The notes under the pieces: generated by a model
The model's database searches: none
Told to the model about the DNA's origin: nothing
What the model saw: only the letters and a program-made list of their open reading frames with translations
Made by a program: the position numbers and the translations under genes
Part shown: positions 23,921 through 35,920 of the stretch, in pieces
Position numbering within the stretch: the stretch's first letter is position 1
Layout of the letters: every line of letters begins with the position of its first letter
Origin: Gibbula magus
Lineage: Eukaryota; Mollusca; Gastropoda; Trochida; Trochidae
DNA: 64,000 bases
Reading direction: 5' to 3'
Assembly: GCA_936450465.1 (NCBI GenBank)
Contig: OW388299.1
Location: 36,529,548 to 36,593,547, forward strand

Positions 23921-25794
23921 GAAAGCATTTGTAGTCACTCATTAACGTCAATAATGTTTAATATAAATGTGTTTTTCAATTATATAACGTCTACCGGACT
24001 GAAATGCTTTCTTCTCTAAAATGTGCCCGTCTCTATCCCTGTTAAAGTTTAACCTTGCTGCATTTCGTCACAATTTCTGTACCAGCATGTTAGTCTGCTG
24101 CGTCTGGACTTAGTAGTGCAATCAGACTCTGGCACAGAAACGTTTACGAAATACAGCAAGTCTTAAACTAGCTAGTGATAGAAATATGGACAGCCTGTGG
24201 TTTCAAGAAATGTGGATGACAATAGCACGTTCCGTGGGGGTGGTTGAAATTCTATAATCTCCGGAAACTCTTTCTGGCTGAAATTTTTTCTGATCCAAGA
24301 CATAGACTGCACTAGTCTCTCTATCACTGGCCTTGATGTATTTCTTAACCTGTTTCAGCGTGTCAGCCTGCTATCAAACTATTACGAATAAAGTGAAATA
24401 AACACAATTCCCTGATTGACCGTGAAACGAAATAGTGATATATCACCCTTATATACTATATCCACTCACTCTTAGGATCATGAAATCAACTATTTAACAC
24501 TTCAATATTGAACATTTGGTAAAACCTTAAGTTTTGGTGTTGAGAATATTTCAAACTAAATCAATTTCCGAGGATGGCCTGGCTCTGAGAATGGTAAATA
24601 TGCATGTTTGTTCACGTAATTCGAACGCTGAGGAGTTGTAGAGTAAGAAAAACAAAGAATCGTGAACTATACAAGCGTCGATGTCATGTTTGACAAAGGA
24701 TAACATTAAACATGCCTCAACGCAGACAGTATTACATGTATCCTAAACACACAACATCACATAGTCATTAACTATTAATACTGGCTGGTTATCCGCTAAC
24801 ATTGGACTCGGTAGTAACTCGGATTTCTAATGTTATTATTCATTATAGTTTTCTCCTAGTTTAATGTAGAATTCGGGATATAGCAAACTATTGGTCTACA
24901 TATTGGTTGGTTTATTTATTTGTCCATAGAAATAACAATTGCTAAAAACCAATGCTTGACAATATAACACAACGTTAACCAGAATCATGGATATAGCAAA
25001 CTGTTGGTGTGCATAGTGTTTACATATAACAGAAAGTTAACATCATTTAATTGTCGGCTTAAAAAATAAATTAGTCTCTGAAAAACCTACGAGTTTCAAA
25101 TTACCTGTTCAGTAACTGTTAATTACTGTAATTCCTAAAAAGAAATTGTCGAGGTCTCCAGGATTAGTTCATGCAAAATGCCATATACCACTTTACTTCG
25201 AAGGACACTTAGTTTCTGAAAAAAAACTTTTATTAATCTTTTGTAAAAATCCTTATTCGGTAACGTTTTAAAATTATTCCGAGGCATTTGTGAATAAGTG
25301 AAAGCTGACCGGTTGCACTTGAGTGGTATATATGTGTTTGGATAATGAAGGCTGGTGATAGGAGCCTGACTCGCAGGATGTGGGTTGCAGTCCCGCGATG
25401 ATCCCCTCCACGAAGAACAGTAAAATACCAGTTGTACTAGTTGTATTGTTGTATATGGTGTTATCCAAATTATAACTTTATAATAAAATTATAATTTGTA
25501 TTGATACCGTACATGTAACTGCACATATTGATATATTCATATACATAGATAAAAATGATATGATTAACTTGAAAACTATTTACATTTAAGATTTTATATG
25601 TTGGAGAGATAATCGTTAAATTTCTGACACAAAGTTGCATTAAGTTAACAAATGTTGGTCACTAATGAGCAATACCATTGATGTGTTTATATACTTTATA
25701 TACAGCTGGGTGAACTAAGCGATATGTTTATCAAATGCCTTATCTTTGGGCGCTTCACAGTATGAAACGAAGGCCATAAACTGTTGGTGTCTTC

Positions 25795-25860
25795 AAAGGA
25801 GAGCCGGATTCGAACCCGGACCTTTAGCTTGTGAGCCGAGCATTCTGGCACATTACAAAT
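25795..25860 (-). other. tRNA-Val-like relic
   Basis: On the minus strand, CTCGGCTCACAAGC resembles a Val(CAC) anticodon arm, followed by the B box GGTTCGAATCC. The D arm is poor. It is a relic within copy D. Confidence 0.45.
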
Positions 25861-26153
25861 CAGTGTTGACTAATTTTCAAACAGTATACTATTTCCAAAA
25901 TATACCAAATGAACTAATGATAATAAAGAAAAATAAAAAAAAGAATAAAAAATAAATAATACCTTTGACCAACAATATTCATGATCACATCACGTGACCT
26001 TGGAACAGAGTTCATTGCGATATTAAACCCATGACAAAAGAATACAAGTACATTGTAACAGGTATTCATAATCCAGAAACAATTCCCACAATGCGTTAAA
26101 CACGTGCTGTGACCTACTTGAAACTACACAATGGACTGACGAGATGACATCAC

Positions 26154-26170
26154 GGGGGGGGGGGGGGGGG
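26154..26170. repeat. Poly-G homopolymer (17 G)
   Basis: Pure G run in copy D. It could form G-quadruplex structure; the length is uncertain. Confidence 0.9.
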
Positions 26171-28329
26171 AGTAGGGGATATATATTCAGAATGAGAGAG
26201 AATGTAATAGTGATGGGGAGGGGGATACACCTATCACAGGACGTCATTTATCGGCGTCAAAACAATGTCTGCAAGTCTCCAGAACTCGGAATGTATTCCA
26301 CGGGAGCTGTGACCTATTACGCATGTACATCTGAATGACGTGTGGTCGTTGTACACAGAGTTGGCAACATTTAATGATTGTTACTGTAGGTAACATTTAG
26401 TGGCCGTCGATGTTGCGATGTTTACAGTATGTGACATCTATATGAACATGTACAGCTGCTCTGCTGGGTTCACATGGCGAACTTTTGGAAATGGTTAATC
26501 TAAAACATGCACCGATTCTCATGCCAATACTAATGTACCGGTATGTTATGTTTAGCTATATATCAGCTATATGGGATGTTTACCACATATTTACATCTAG
26601 TAACTTTGGTTGGAAATTAATTGTTCATTAATTTAAGACGTTGAAAATAACATCTATAAAAATGGGCTATTTATACACAAATTATTCATTTATTCCATTA
26701 TACTATTGTAATATATTCCTCACACAAATAATTTCATATCCATTATACAAATTCAATCGAAACACAATGCATTGGTAAGCGAAATTATTAAAGTTCTTTA
26801 TTTGAATCCAACACCTTCCTTGGGTTAATTTCCTAAAGTTGAATTCCAACAATACAGACAGTCTTTTTTTCTTTTTTTTCTTTTTTTTCTTTGTCCCCGC
26901 ATATAGTTCAACAGTGAAAGCACCCAGTACAAAGCATGAATCTCTCGCATTATCAGTATAGCTACAAGAACATCCGAACAAGAACATGCCAGTCGCTTGG
27001 ACAGATTTGGTTAGGCACACGCCTTATAGATTAACATCCAGTGTGTTTTTACTCAGGGCAATTTGAGCCCTTAGCACCTCAAATCATTTAGACACACGTG
27101 TTTAACCGAACAATCAATTTGAGGATTGTAAAAACATTTTCAAACCTGCTTCGTTGGAGATGTCTACAAAGTAGATTGTTGTTATGTGAACGCTGCTGTT
27201 TGTTATAAGAATTACCGTATCTTGTAAACACGAACCCAGTTTTTTGTGATGTGAGACTCGCTCAATGACGAAACAGTGGCAATTGAATAAACATGATGCA
27301 CCCAGCCAGACATATTGTATTACACCTAATTTTCAAGTATGCTGAAAAGTAAATAGATTTAGCGAATGACATAACAAGTGTTGATCGAAAGAACACCAAC
27401 ATCGAACAGAAAACCTCTTTATTATAGGGGTTTGGTAGTGCATTTAACATAGCCTATTGCCGTTTAACTTTCATAAAACACAATATCCATATAATTATGA
27501 TGTTATTAACACATAATAGTAATTCTGTTTTAACATTAGCAAGTTTCACATATGATTTAATATATACAATAAAAACAGTTGACATGACATTAGCTAATCA
27601 ACATTTTAGTCGGAAAATAACAACAAATATAGTTCGAAGTGATTGCTTGCCATTTAATTTGATTTTCTTAAATTAGTAATAATTTATATGATAATTATTT
27701 ACATTTAAAAGGATGATCATATCTGCAAGTACATGGTCTATTTAATTTGGTGATTGTATCATCTCATTGTCAGTAAGAAACCTTTCCACGTAACCATACC
27801 AGTATACACTTACTTATCTAGTAAACAAACATTTACCAGAATGAGTTTCTTCCTTGTTTTAGCTGATACAGTATCCCCTAATATACAATATGTAAACTAA
27901 CTCATCCACGAGGTTATGGCTGCAGCTGTCGCGGAGGGTCAGTTTATTGTAAGTATAGAGCCCCATATCCCAAACCCAGCCTAAAACCTGTCACGCTCAG
28001 TATAAACACACAAACAGAGCGCCACGTCATGCAATAAGAACATAGCAAGCTATTGACTGATGCACGAGAAGTCCGTGCAGCTCGTTCTCAGTAAATATAA
28101 GCATGCACATAGCTCCCAGACATGCGTTCAGACAGTGAGTTCTTCTTACACAAATATCACGTCTTGGGTTTAATTATATCTTTCAGCATTGGTCTTGTAT
28201 ATGATATTTGAATTGATTGAGATTGATTGTTCTTTGTACATGCTTGTAACTTGTATTGTCTGTCATATTGTACACGAGCTCTGCCATGATACAAAATGAA
28301 TTCCGGGGTAATAATGAATAAGTATTATT

Positions 28330-28720
28330 ACACTTTGTAATGAATAACTTTCTATATCATTCTAAGTAACGTCATAACGTCTTCGCTCATCATTACCAAT
28401 TTTAAAGAACAGTGCCATTGTATTAGACCACCCTAATGTTAGGTCATCTCGACCCAGACGAGATAACACGTGCAGCACGGGAAACGCGTGCTTTGTCGAA
28501 TTCGGGCGGATGTGTTGTGTTGGAGGGTCTTAAAACTAAAGAGATGGGAATGAGGGTTTACAAATGATCATTTCTAATATGATTCTACAATTACATATCA
28601 AAATAAGTTATCTTTCATAACTATTTTTAATTACTGATGCATACCATGCCATGTAATCCTGTCATAAACAATATCATGTAGCTATGTTCATTTCAAAGCC
28701 AGTATCAGTTATCATTAATA
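28330..28720 (+). repeat. Flanking repeat block Y, copy 2
   Basis: Second copy of the Y block, in the same position after copy D as 9831-10200 after copy B. It is followed by a tRNA-like insertion (28730-28870) and then by a partial X block. Confidence 0.8.
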
Positions 28721-28752
28721 TGCATATGTAACAGAAGTGACTGTGAGATCAC

Positions 28753-28828
28753 CTCCAGTGGGAATCGAACCCGGGACCTCCGGGTGACAGTCTTGTGCTC
28801 TACCAGGTGAGCTAAAGGGATATCCCAC
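28753..28828 (-). other. tRNA-like SINE head (anticodon region CTGTCAC)
   Basis: The minus strand has the A box TAGCTCACCTGG and a perfect B box (GGTTCGATTCC), with an Asp-like CTGTCAC anticodon loop. The anticodon and acceptor stems do not pair fully. The module lies within about 140 bases inserted between Y and X blocks that are contiguous elsewhere. Confidence 0.6.
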
Positions 28829-28879
28829 TAGCCGAAGCCAGTAGGAACACTTTCATCTCAACCTGTCACATATATCATG

Positions 28880-29340
28880 AATTTTCTTGTACGACATCAC
28901 TCCCAACCGCCAGGATAACCCTGCAATTCGTGTAGGATTTAAACGATTTCAACATTTTATCCCCAATAACGAGGTTAATTTCCTTGTGCACACAGTTGCT
29001 AATTCACCCATTTCTGGCCAAGTGCGCGAACATCAACCTAATATAGGAAATGTGTTTGAAATGAAGCCATGTTTTCAAAATATCCTTGTGTTTAAAACAT
29101 CTAAGTAGCATCAACATTAGCTATTGCTGGCAGAAAATCGAGTTGTGTTTGATAGTCTGTGTTCTGTATAAGTCTTTTATTCTTGGTTAGAAGATGTTAC
29201 ATGCTGTCTGTTAATATACCGAAAACAACCAATGTCAGGTCCTTACTTCTAATTCAGATTTATGAAAAAGGGATTACTAGGCCCTGATATCAAGAAGCAC
29301 TTTATCATTAAACGTGTGTAATAAATAAAATACCACATCC
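28880..29340. repeat. Flanking repeat block X, partial copy 3
   Basis: Aligns with 560-960 and 10980-11345, sharing the segment with GCGAACATCAACCTAATA. It is more diverged than the other two copies. Confidence 0.7.
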
Positions 29341-29449
29341 GGCCTCATTAATTACGAATTCGATCGGTCAGATACTGTCAAAAGGACACTCGTTTTATAT
29401 AAGCTATATTCAGTGTGACCTGCTGAAGTATCCTCTATATATCACAGTA

Positions 29450-29810
29450 AGTTTAATACCATAAGGATTTACGGTAATATCACATTACTTGAAGGTCATT
29501 ACGATTTACTGAAGTATCACATTAACTTGAATGACATGAGGATTTATGGTAATATCACATGAACTTGGATATCATGAGGATTTACGGTAATATCACATTG
29601 ACTTTAATATCATGAGGGTTTACGGTAAAATCACATTGGCTTTAATATCATGAGGATTTACGGTAAAATCACATTGACTTTAATATCATGAGGTTTTACG
29701 GTAATATAACATGAAATGTGATATTATGAGGATTTACGGTAATATCACATTCACTTTAATATCATGAGGATTTACGGTGATATCACATGAACATGGATAT
29801 CATGAGGGGC
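29450..29810. repeat. Minisatellite of about 38 bp, copy 2
   Basis: About nine units of the type ATCATGAGGATTTACGGTAA + TATCACATTGACTTTAAT. It is uninterrupted here, unlike the partner at 21080-21735. Confidence 0.9.
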
Positions 29811-30063
29811 ATAACCATCCGCTATCGCTATCACTAATTACTCCATTCTGTTATATTAGCTGCAAGGACAGCACGGTAAACACTTGTACTGCTTCAGTAA
29901 CACAATCTGGATTGATCACTTTGAGTGGGCTGGCTGTCAGGCTGTCCATATTTACACTTACAGTAGCGGAAAGTACTCAAGGATTACATTGGAAATGAGA
30001 ATCCCAAATGTTCTAACTATACTAGCACCTGTGTCCATCATTTCCATCACAAGTCATTAAAAC

Positions 30064-30137
30064 CCACGTGACTTAGTGGATAAGGATGGTGGACATTCAG
30101 TTGTCAGGAGGCGTGGGTTCGAAGCTTACATCGTTCC
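30064..30137 (+). other. tRNA-like module, copy 2 (decayed)
   Basis: Homologous to 21982-22053, but the B box is altered to GGGTTCGAAGCTTAC, so pol III use is unlikely. Confidence 0.45.
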
Positions 30138-30887
30138 AAAAGGTACTAGGTTCATGTCCAAGATCTTGCTTATAGGATAATCTCAATTTAATCCGATTGA
30201 ACACTTAGTTTTACGTTTCATCGGTTTATAAGTCGGATACAGATGGTAATATTTCTCGATTCTGTGTCAAGATTAAGGTTTGGAACACAATCCTTCGGGC
30301 TAGCGAAAAAAAAAGCACGTGTATCTTTCAGGCATGCTATCGTGATAGATACTAAGATCTTTATAGATAATGCCTCTTTGATTATGCAATACGACAAAGA
30401 GGACAATTTATCATCAGTTTTTCGTAAATGAATTGAAAGATACAGTAAATATAAAACATAAATACCAGAAAAGCATGTTCACATGCCGAGTAAGCCAAAA
30501 TGCTGTATTCAGTGCAGCTAACCGAGAGACTGGTTTAGGTTTATGAGCTAAATATCGTTTAATACTGCTAATCATCGTAAGTCCCTCCGGAAATAGGAAG
30601 AATTTCCCCCAATCAATTAGGTATAACTAGATATATGATCTCTGTCGGGCAGGTGCGCAATCTCGCTCACAAACTCGAATTGAAGTAAACTGCATAAAAG
30701 CGGCGCCAGGTTTTTCTACTATCAACAATTACTTCATTTAATAATTGCGATTTCTTCATTCTTTTTTTAACTGATGCTGATATAATACGGTGCGCTGTCT
30801 ACCCCGCGCCGTGAACTGATAAAAGGTATGTTCGTTTAGATAAATCAGTGAGGAGGAGAATTCAGATTGTCTCGTTAACTTCACAGC

Positions 30888-31075
30888 TGACTGACAATGT
30901 AGAAGAACTCGTTCACTCGCATCAACCGGTTCGTCTGATCGAAAAACATCCCATGTGACCTTGACTGAGGTCATGGACAGCCTGTGGTTTCAAGAAGTGT
31001 GGATGATAAAAGCATGTTCCGTGGAGGTGGTTGATATTCTAGAATCCTCTGAACATCCAAAATGAACAGGAGTGT
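30888..31075 (+). pseudogene. Broken copy of the 23705 exon-like frame
   Basis: High identity to 23705-23900, but a one-base deletion around 30945 shifts the frame into TGA, and another in-frame change occurs at CCAAAATGAAC. The acceptor-like CACAG is retained. Confidence 0.35.
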
Positions 31076-31379
31076 ATGCATTGTCGATAATAAAGTGTTA
31101 AGAAAGCATTTGTAGTCACTCATTAACATCAATAATGTTTAATTTAAATGTGTTTTTCAATTATAAAACGTCTACCGGACTGAAATGCTTTCTTCTCTAA
31201 AATTTGCCCGTCTCTTTCCCGTATAAAGTTGAACCTTACTGCATTTCGTCACATCTTCTGTACCAGCATGTTAGTCTGCTGCGCCTGGACTTAGGAGTGT
31301 AATCAGACTCTGGCACAGAAACGTTTACGAAATGCAGCAAGACTTAGACTAGCTAGTGATAGAAAGTTGTCTGATCCAT

Positions 31380-32660
31380 TGCTATCGGAAGTAAATGTAT
31401 CTCGACTTTCCGCGGCATGATATTATACAAGTTTACGTTTTATATAGTTCATCTATTGTAACGGTAAGATGATGCAGGATGCACACCCTCACTTGCGTAC
31501 AATAATGCATGTTGAAGAATTGATATCCATCTGTAGATATCCATCACCATCGACTATTACACTCTGATAACAAATAAAGAGAACATCAAATGGGATAAAA
31601 CAGCTAGCAATCTTAAAGGCGCTGTAACATGTTTTTTGCATATTTTCGACCTTAAATTTGTCGTCTATTATTAAAATTCCTACAATATATTATTTCGTTA
31701 GAGGGTAAAACATCTCATTACACGACACAAGAAGTCGTATACATCGGACATGGTTATCGGATTGGTAGAAAATGGTGCGATCTATAAAGCGACAAGTTTG
31801 TGAAACTCGTCAGTGTGAGAGGTAGATTTGTAGTTCATATACCATTTTGAGAGTTCAGACAGCAAGATGGTTGACCATTCCCTCATTGTTCCATATTTAA
31901 TAATGTTCAACATTAAAATGGCCACTCGATGGGAAAAGGACTCGCATGGCTTAACCGAACCATGTACATTCGTTTGAGAATTTTTTTTATTGATTCAAGA
32001 AATGTATTCAGTTAATGGTAACAATTATTTACCTTTTTGTGAAAAAACTTTATTTAGTAATCAGAACGTTCTACGTGTTGGAACGTATAGAGCTCCTGCA
32101 ACTACCACACTTTTGAAAGAGAATTATTTAACATGAGTTCACACCACAGACTTAAATTAATTGTAATCTAAGTCCGTGTTCTCACTGAACGAAACAAGTC
32201 ACCCACTGGTTACACATCCTAGCCCATCTCCACCGAAATAGTCCACTCAAATTACCTTTGATAACAAACGTTCAGATCTGGTAATGCTAGCCATTCAAGC
32301 ACGGACATAACGAACCAATGGTCAAGCTGTAGAAATTGGCCTTCGGTTGCAGTTCAGACTTCAACACACTCAATTTATGTCAAGGTCGGGGAGAAAGACC
32401 ATTACACGTCCCATTTGAGCACACAGACATTAGAAACAGCAGGAAGGCGGACCCTGGCCGGTGACCTAGTAAGGTCAACACGTAAACAGTCTGGGGTGTC
32501 GATTGAGGCAAAAGTCAATGTTGCATTCAGGAGGAACGGAGATCCTAAAACACTTCTACCGCTTCTATAAATTGGAAGTTGTTGATTGATAACCCGTGAG
32601 GTGGGCGAACCCCCAATTATCTGGGGTCCGAACCTGATCGCTTTCACAGACAAATAAAAA
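31380..32660. other. Stretch without a recognised gene
   Basis: Includes a MITE-like left end at 31613. A minus-strand open frame (32839-32402) overlaps the LINE relic on its right side and resembles nothing I know. No other structure was seen. Confidence 0.5.
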
Positions 32661-32679
32661 AAAACACTGTATGTAGTGG

Positions 32680-33000
32680 CAAGAATTCGTTGCATCTCAC
32701 CATTACAATTTATGTCTTTTATCCCTTCTACCACAATGTTGTGGAATAATATTCTGTTGAAAAAACTAATGATACCAACAGAAAAGTTCAAATTATACTT
32801 GAAGAAATCAATTATTATGACACCATCCAATATTTCCACAAGTATCCACAGAGTAAATATTCAAGATATTCGTTTACGGCATATCATTTAAGCGAGTTGA
32901 ATTTTAATGTATTTAATATTGACAGTAAGTCAGATTCAATATGTAAATGTGGTCATTTATGTGAAAATGTGTTTCACTTAATGTTTAAGTGATGTTTATA
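32680..33000 (+). pseudogene. LINE reverse-transcriptase C-terminal fragment
   Basis: One frame to 32891 ends IQDIRLRHII. After a frameshift, another frame reads ELNFNVFNI..SICKCGHLCENVFHLMF, matching the C-x-C-G...E..xH pattern of LINE C-termini. It is short and broken. Confidence 0.5.
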
Positions 33001-33169
33001 TGATGAAAATGTTCAATCTTTTACAATAACATGAACATGAGATAAGATAAATTTAGATTTACTTTAAGTGGCCACAAAAAAAACTTTCATATTCGAAAAA
33101 TCAGGCAATTTTTAAAGCAGTTCAGTAACTTATAACGTTTCTCTTGACAGACGCATGTCTCACCGCAAG

Positions 33170-33440
33170 AAACCTTTGGAATCCTGATACAGTATACCTC
33201 AGGATAGCCTAAGGGTTTCATGAGGTATCCTGATCAGGAAACCCTAAGAGTTTAATTAGGTATCCTGATCAGTAGTTTACGTGGAATTTCCTGAGCAAAG
33301 GATTCTTCAGGAAACTCAAGGAAACTCCAGTATACGAAAGGAAATTATCAGTATACAAAAGAAAATTATCAGTATACGAAAGGAAATTATCAGTATACGA
33401 AAGGAAACTCCAGTATACGAAAGGAAATTATCAGTGCAAT
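33170..33440. repeat. Inverted segment followed by 21-bp tandem repeats
   Basis: At 33180-33275, AGGTATCCTGATCAG occurs twice, and segments containing CCCTAAG pair with each other. From about 33318 to 33435 there are six units of CAGTATACGAAAGGAAATTAT, with variants. Confidence 0.8.
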
Positions 33441-34029
33441 AACTTTGTATTTATTTACCAAATATGTATGGTATGAAGATAAAAATGGCTTATAAATGTT
33501 TTGAAGTATTCATGTGAGTAAAATGTGATATATAGACATCAAACATGTCTGAAATGATTGTTATACGTTGTGGTTGTTTCATTTTATATCATTTCCAAAA
33601 CATAGAACATTTACATTTACATATCATTGTCGAACATTAAATTAAGTGTGTTTGATGTTCATTGTGCGCTGTTTCAAGTAAGTAAATCGCTTGAGGGAGA
33701 TTATTCAAATGAAGAGGGATTTATTTATACATAAAATAAACTTAAAATGTTTAAATCGCATTTCTAAGAAACAAAATGAAAACTTTGTTTCAACATTATT
33801 TTGGCACTTTTTTATGGAAGGGGGAAGCTTGTAAGAGACGTCTTAACAGATTTGATATACAAATGAAAAGGGAATTTATTATTTAGCCCAATTTCTTGAC
33901 AACAGATGGTCATTTATGTATGTTGCGATACATAGATAATTGCCAGGGAGACACTGAAGGCATAATCATGTATATGTCTGAAACGAGTGAATGGTTTGGT
34001 ATCTTACGAGAGAAAGTGAAATAAATATC

Positions 34030-34745
34030 GTTATACCCGACTTCCGGTCTTGTTACTATGGTTTCTTTTGTTACAAGTGAAGGTGTATTAGCCGATACAT
34101 GTACACTTTTTCTTATATACCTATAATTTTTCTGATATAGCTACACTTTACAATTTTCTGAATTTCCAAATCTAAGTGATGATACTTTATAAATTGTCAG
34201 ATTATATATGAACATATGAGACACCTGGGATCGAACCTGTCCTGTTGCTTTCTGGCCGAATGTACTTACCATTACACCACGAGGTCAGTTGAAACTTTGT
34301 ACATTTGTTCATGACCAAATGAATAAGTTTCCTATTATGTGTGATATAATATCACAAATTTCTGTATTTCTTTCTATATAAGATTTAATTCTGGGTGCAA
34401 AATTTCTTAAACACTGAAACTTGTTTCTGGTTTCTCTCAACTTTGGCCATGTTGACATAAGCCATGCAGTTTATAGCGTTAGGTGTATATTTCAGCGAGA
34501 TGCGCGTGCGTCTGTGTTGACAATACCGTCATTTGGCCATATCAATTATATTTCGAGCCCCAAACATGGGTAACCAAAAAACGCAGAACAGGCTGAGCGT
34601 ACCCGGGAGTTGTCACAGATGATGCCGTATTTTGGTTGTGCGTTTCATACGCAAGCTTGTTTTCAGCTGTATTTGTTTAAAAAATATTATGAAATCGTAT
34701 CCGTTTACACTCGACCGTTAGTTGGGTATAGACAGATTTACACAC
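34030..34745 (-). mobile_element. Inverted copy of the 22240-22990 element
   Basis: Reverse complement of 22240-22990, sharing ACTTCCGGTCT, GGTTTCTTTTGTT, the tRNA-like module (34218-34288) and the terminal ACTCGACCGTTAG segment. It lacks the left foldback of the other copy. Confidence 0.7.
34218..34288 (-). other. tRNA-derived SINE head, inverted copy
   Basis: Read on the minus strand: A box TGGTGTAATGGTAAG and B box GGTTCGATCCC. Homologous to 22697-22769. Confidence 0.65.
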
Positions 34746-34985
34746 TGGCTCCTTTGTTTTCTTTGGGTGTTAATTTTTCATACTAACTTAAGTTTTCTAT
34801 TGTAATAATCACACAGAGGTGTTCATGACGCATACCGGGTGTTTATCATGAACACCTGCTACAGCCGTGAACACCTGATATGAGAGTATGTATTGTCTGT
34901 AAATTTACTTTAGTTTAATTTCTATCTTGATGATAATTCGTAAAATAGCATTTCTCAGCACAAGTAAATTGCAAATACTTCCAAC

Positions 34986-35054
34986 GAAATATGGGATCGA
35001 ACCTGCAACCCTAGGGTCTTGGTCGAGTGATCTAACCATTACACCACGGAAACC
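34986..35054 (-). other. tRNA-like SINE head
   Basis: Minus strand: A box TGGTGTAATGGTTAG and B box GGTTCGATCCC. The T stem and acceptor are mismatched. Confidence 0.55.
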
Positions 35055-35291
35055 AAATGAGATGAGAGATACATTTTCATCACCAAAACATAGTGTTCTT
35101 TGATTTGTTTGGATTAAAACTGTCATAAATTTGTTGACAAGTTGTAGATTTAATTCTCCACCTGGAGTGCAAAATGAGTAGAATTGAATGAATGTGTGTA
35201 GTGTATTTTGTCTCAATCGGCGATATTCACAATGGCCATGCAGTCATTAGCATTGGTTTGTACAATGCATCACGGCTCGCTCAGGCCAGGC

Positions 35292-35394
35292 TGCCGTTCC
35301 ACTTACCGATCTTAGCCCTAAGATCAATCTTAGCCATTGTTAAGGGATGGACTTACGATTTATCTTAGCGCTAAGATCGGTTAGTGGAACGGCA
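35292..35394. repeat. Foldback with CTTAGCGCTAAG-type core
   Basis: TGCCGTTCCACTTACCGATC pairs with GATCGGTTAGTGGAACGGCA with a single mismatch. The inner part has further CTTAG pairs. Confidence 0.85.
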
Positions 35395-35551
35395 CCCTGT
35401 GCAAGCTGACTGATATAGACACCGTTTTTATGACAAGGACAACCGTCATTTTTTACACCCGTATGTTTAACATAAGATCCCTAGAATTTACACCAAAAGT
35501 GTTTTCATTCTGCATGTGGTTTGATAAAGGGTTGAGCCAGTGTGTAAAATA

Positions 35552-35693
35552 GTTACCGACCTCGACCTTGGGTTAAAGTTAGATGAACCCTCGCGCACGT
35601 GAAACATGAACACCTCGGCCTAACGGCCTCGGCGTTCATGATTCACGTGCGCGAGGGTTCATCTAACTGGAACACCTCGGTCTCGGTCGGTAA
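35552..35693. repeat. Long foldback
   Basis: The arms of about 65 bp include AGTTAGATGAACCCTCGCGC and the complement GCGCGAGGGTTCATCTAACT, and close on CGGCCTAACGGCC. An unpaired relative of the outer part is near 34810-34870 (GTGTTCATGA / TGAACACCTG). Confidence 0.85.
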
Positions 35694-35840
35694 TAATTAA
35701 AAACCCATACTTTTCCTCGTGTATCAACTGATATCAACGTGTATCAACTGTAGGGTAGCATTCGATATGGGTATATCCCTCACATACCATTTACGAGTTT
35801 TATAAATATGTTATGACACGGGGCAATTTAAGGTGTACAT

Positions 35841-35920
35841 CATTCTCTTCCCACAGAGGTTACTCCCTTCAGTTTTAGGGTCGGAAATCTGAAGGGAGTA
35901 ACCTCTGTGGGATGAGAATG
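35841..35920. repeat. Compact foldback sharing arms with the 59862-61787 element
   Basis: CCCACAGAGGTTACTCCCTT (within 35851-35870) pairs with AAGGGAGTAACCTCTGTGGG, leaving only a short centre. The same arms, about 45 bp long, flank 1.9 kb at 59862-61787. Confidence 0.85.

Larger units (their letters stand above)
20940..24180 (+). repeat. Downstream duplicated block Z, copy 1
   Basis: Collinear with 29340-31370: minisatellite, tRNA-like module, an exon-like frame (23705-23920) and the core of a small TIR family (24055-24165). It carries two extra insertions, a TTAA-type MITE at 21311-21666 and a block of about 0.9 kb at 22092-23005. Confidence 0.8.
24468..28150 (+). repeat. Long repeat, copy D
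   Basis: Forward copy sharing its 5' module with A and its core (from about 25040) with A, B and C. A run of 17 G at 26154-26170 replaces a mixed G-rich segment in the other copies. A tRNA-like relic sits at 25795-25860, at a position corresponding to 4611-4665 in copy A. It is followed by the Y block at 28330-28720. Confidence 0.85.
29340..31370 (+). repeat. Downstream duplicated block Z, copy 2
   Basis: Second copy of the 20940-24180 block without the two insertions, so it serves as an empty-site reference. Its exon-like frame is broken. Confidence 0.8.

Noticed and set aside
29450..29810. Regular repeats that could suggest a CRISPR array
   Set aside because: Repeats are contiguous and degenerate with no unique spacers; the context is animal DNA.
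32402..32839. 145-codon minus-strand frame
   Set aside because: Overlaps, in antisense, a LINE-derived region and resembles no known family.
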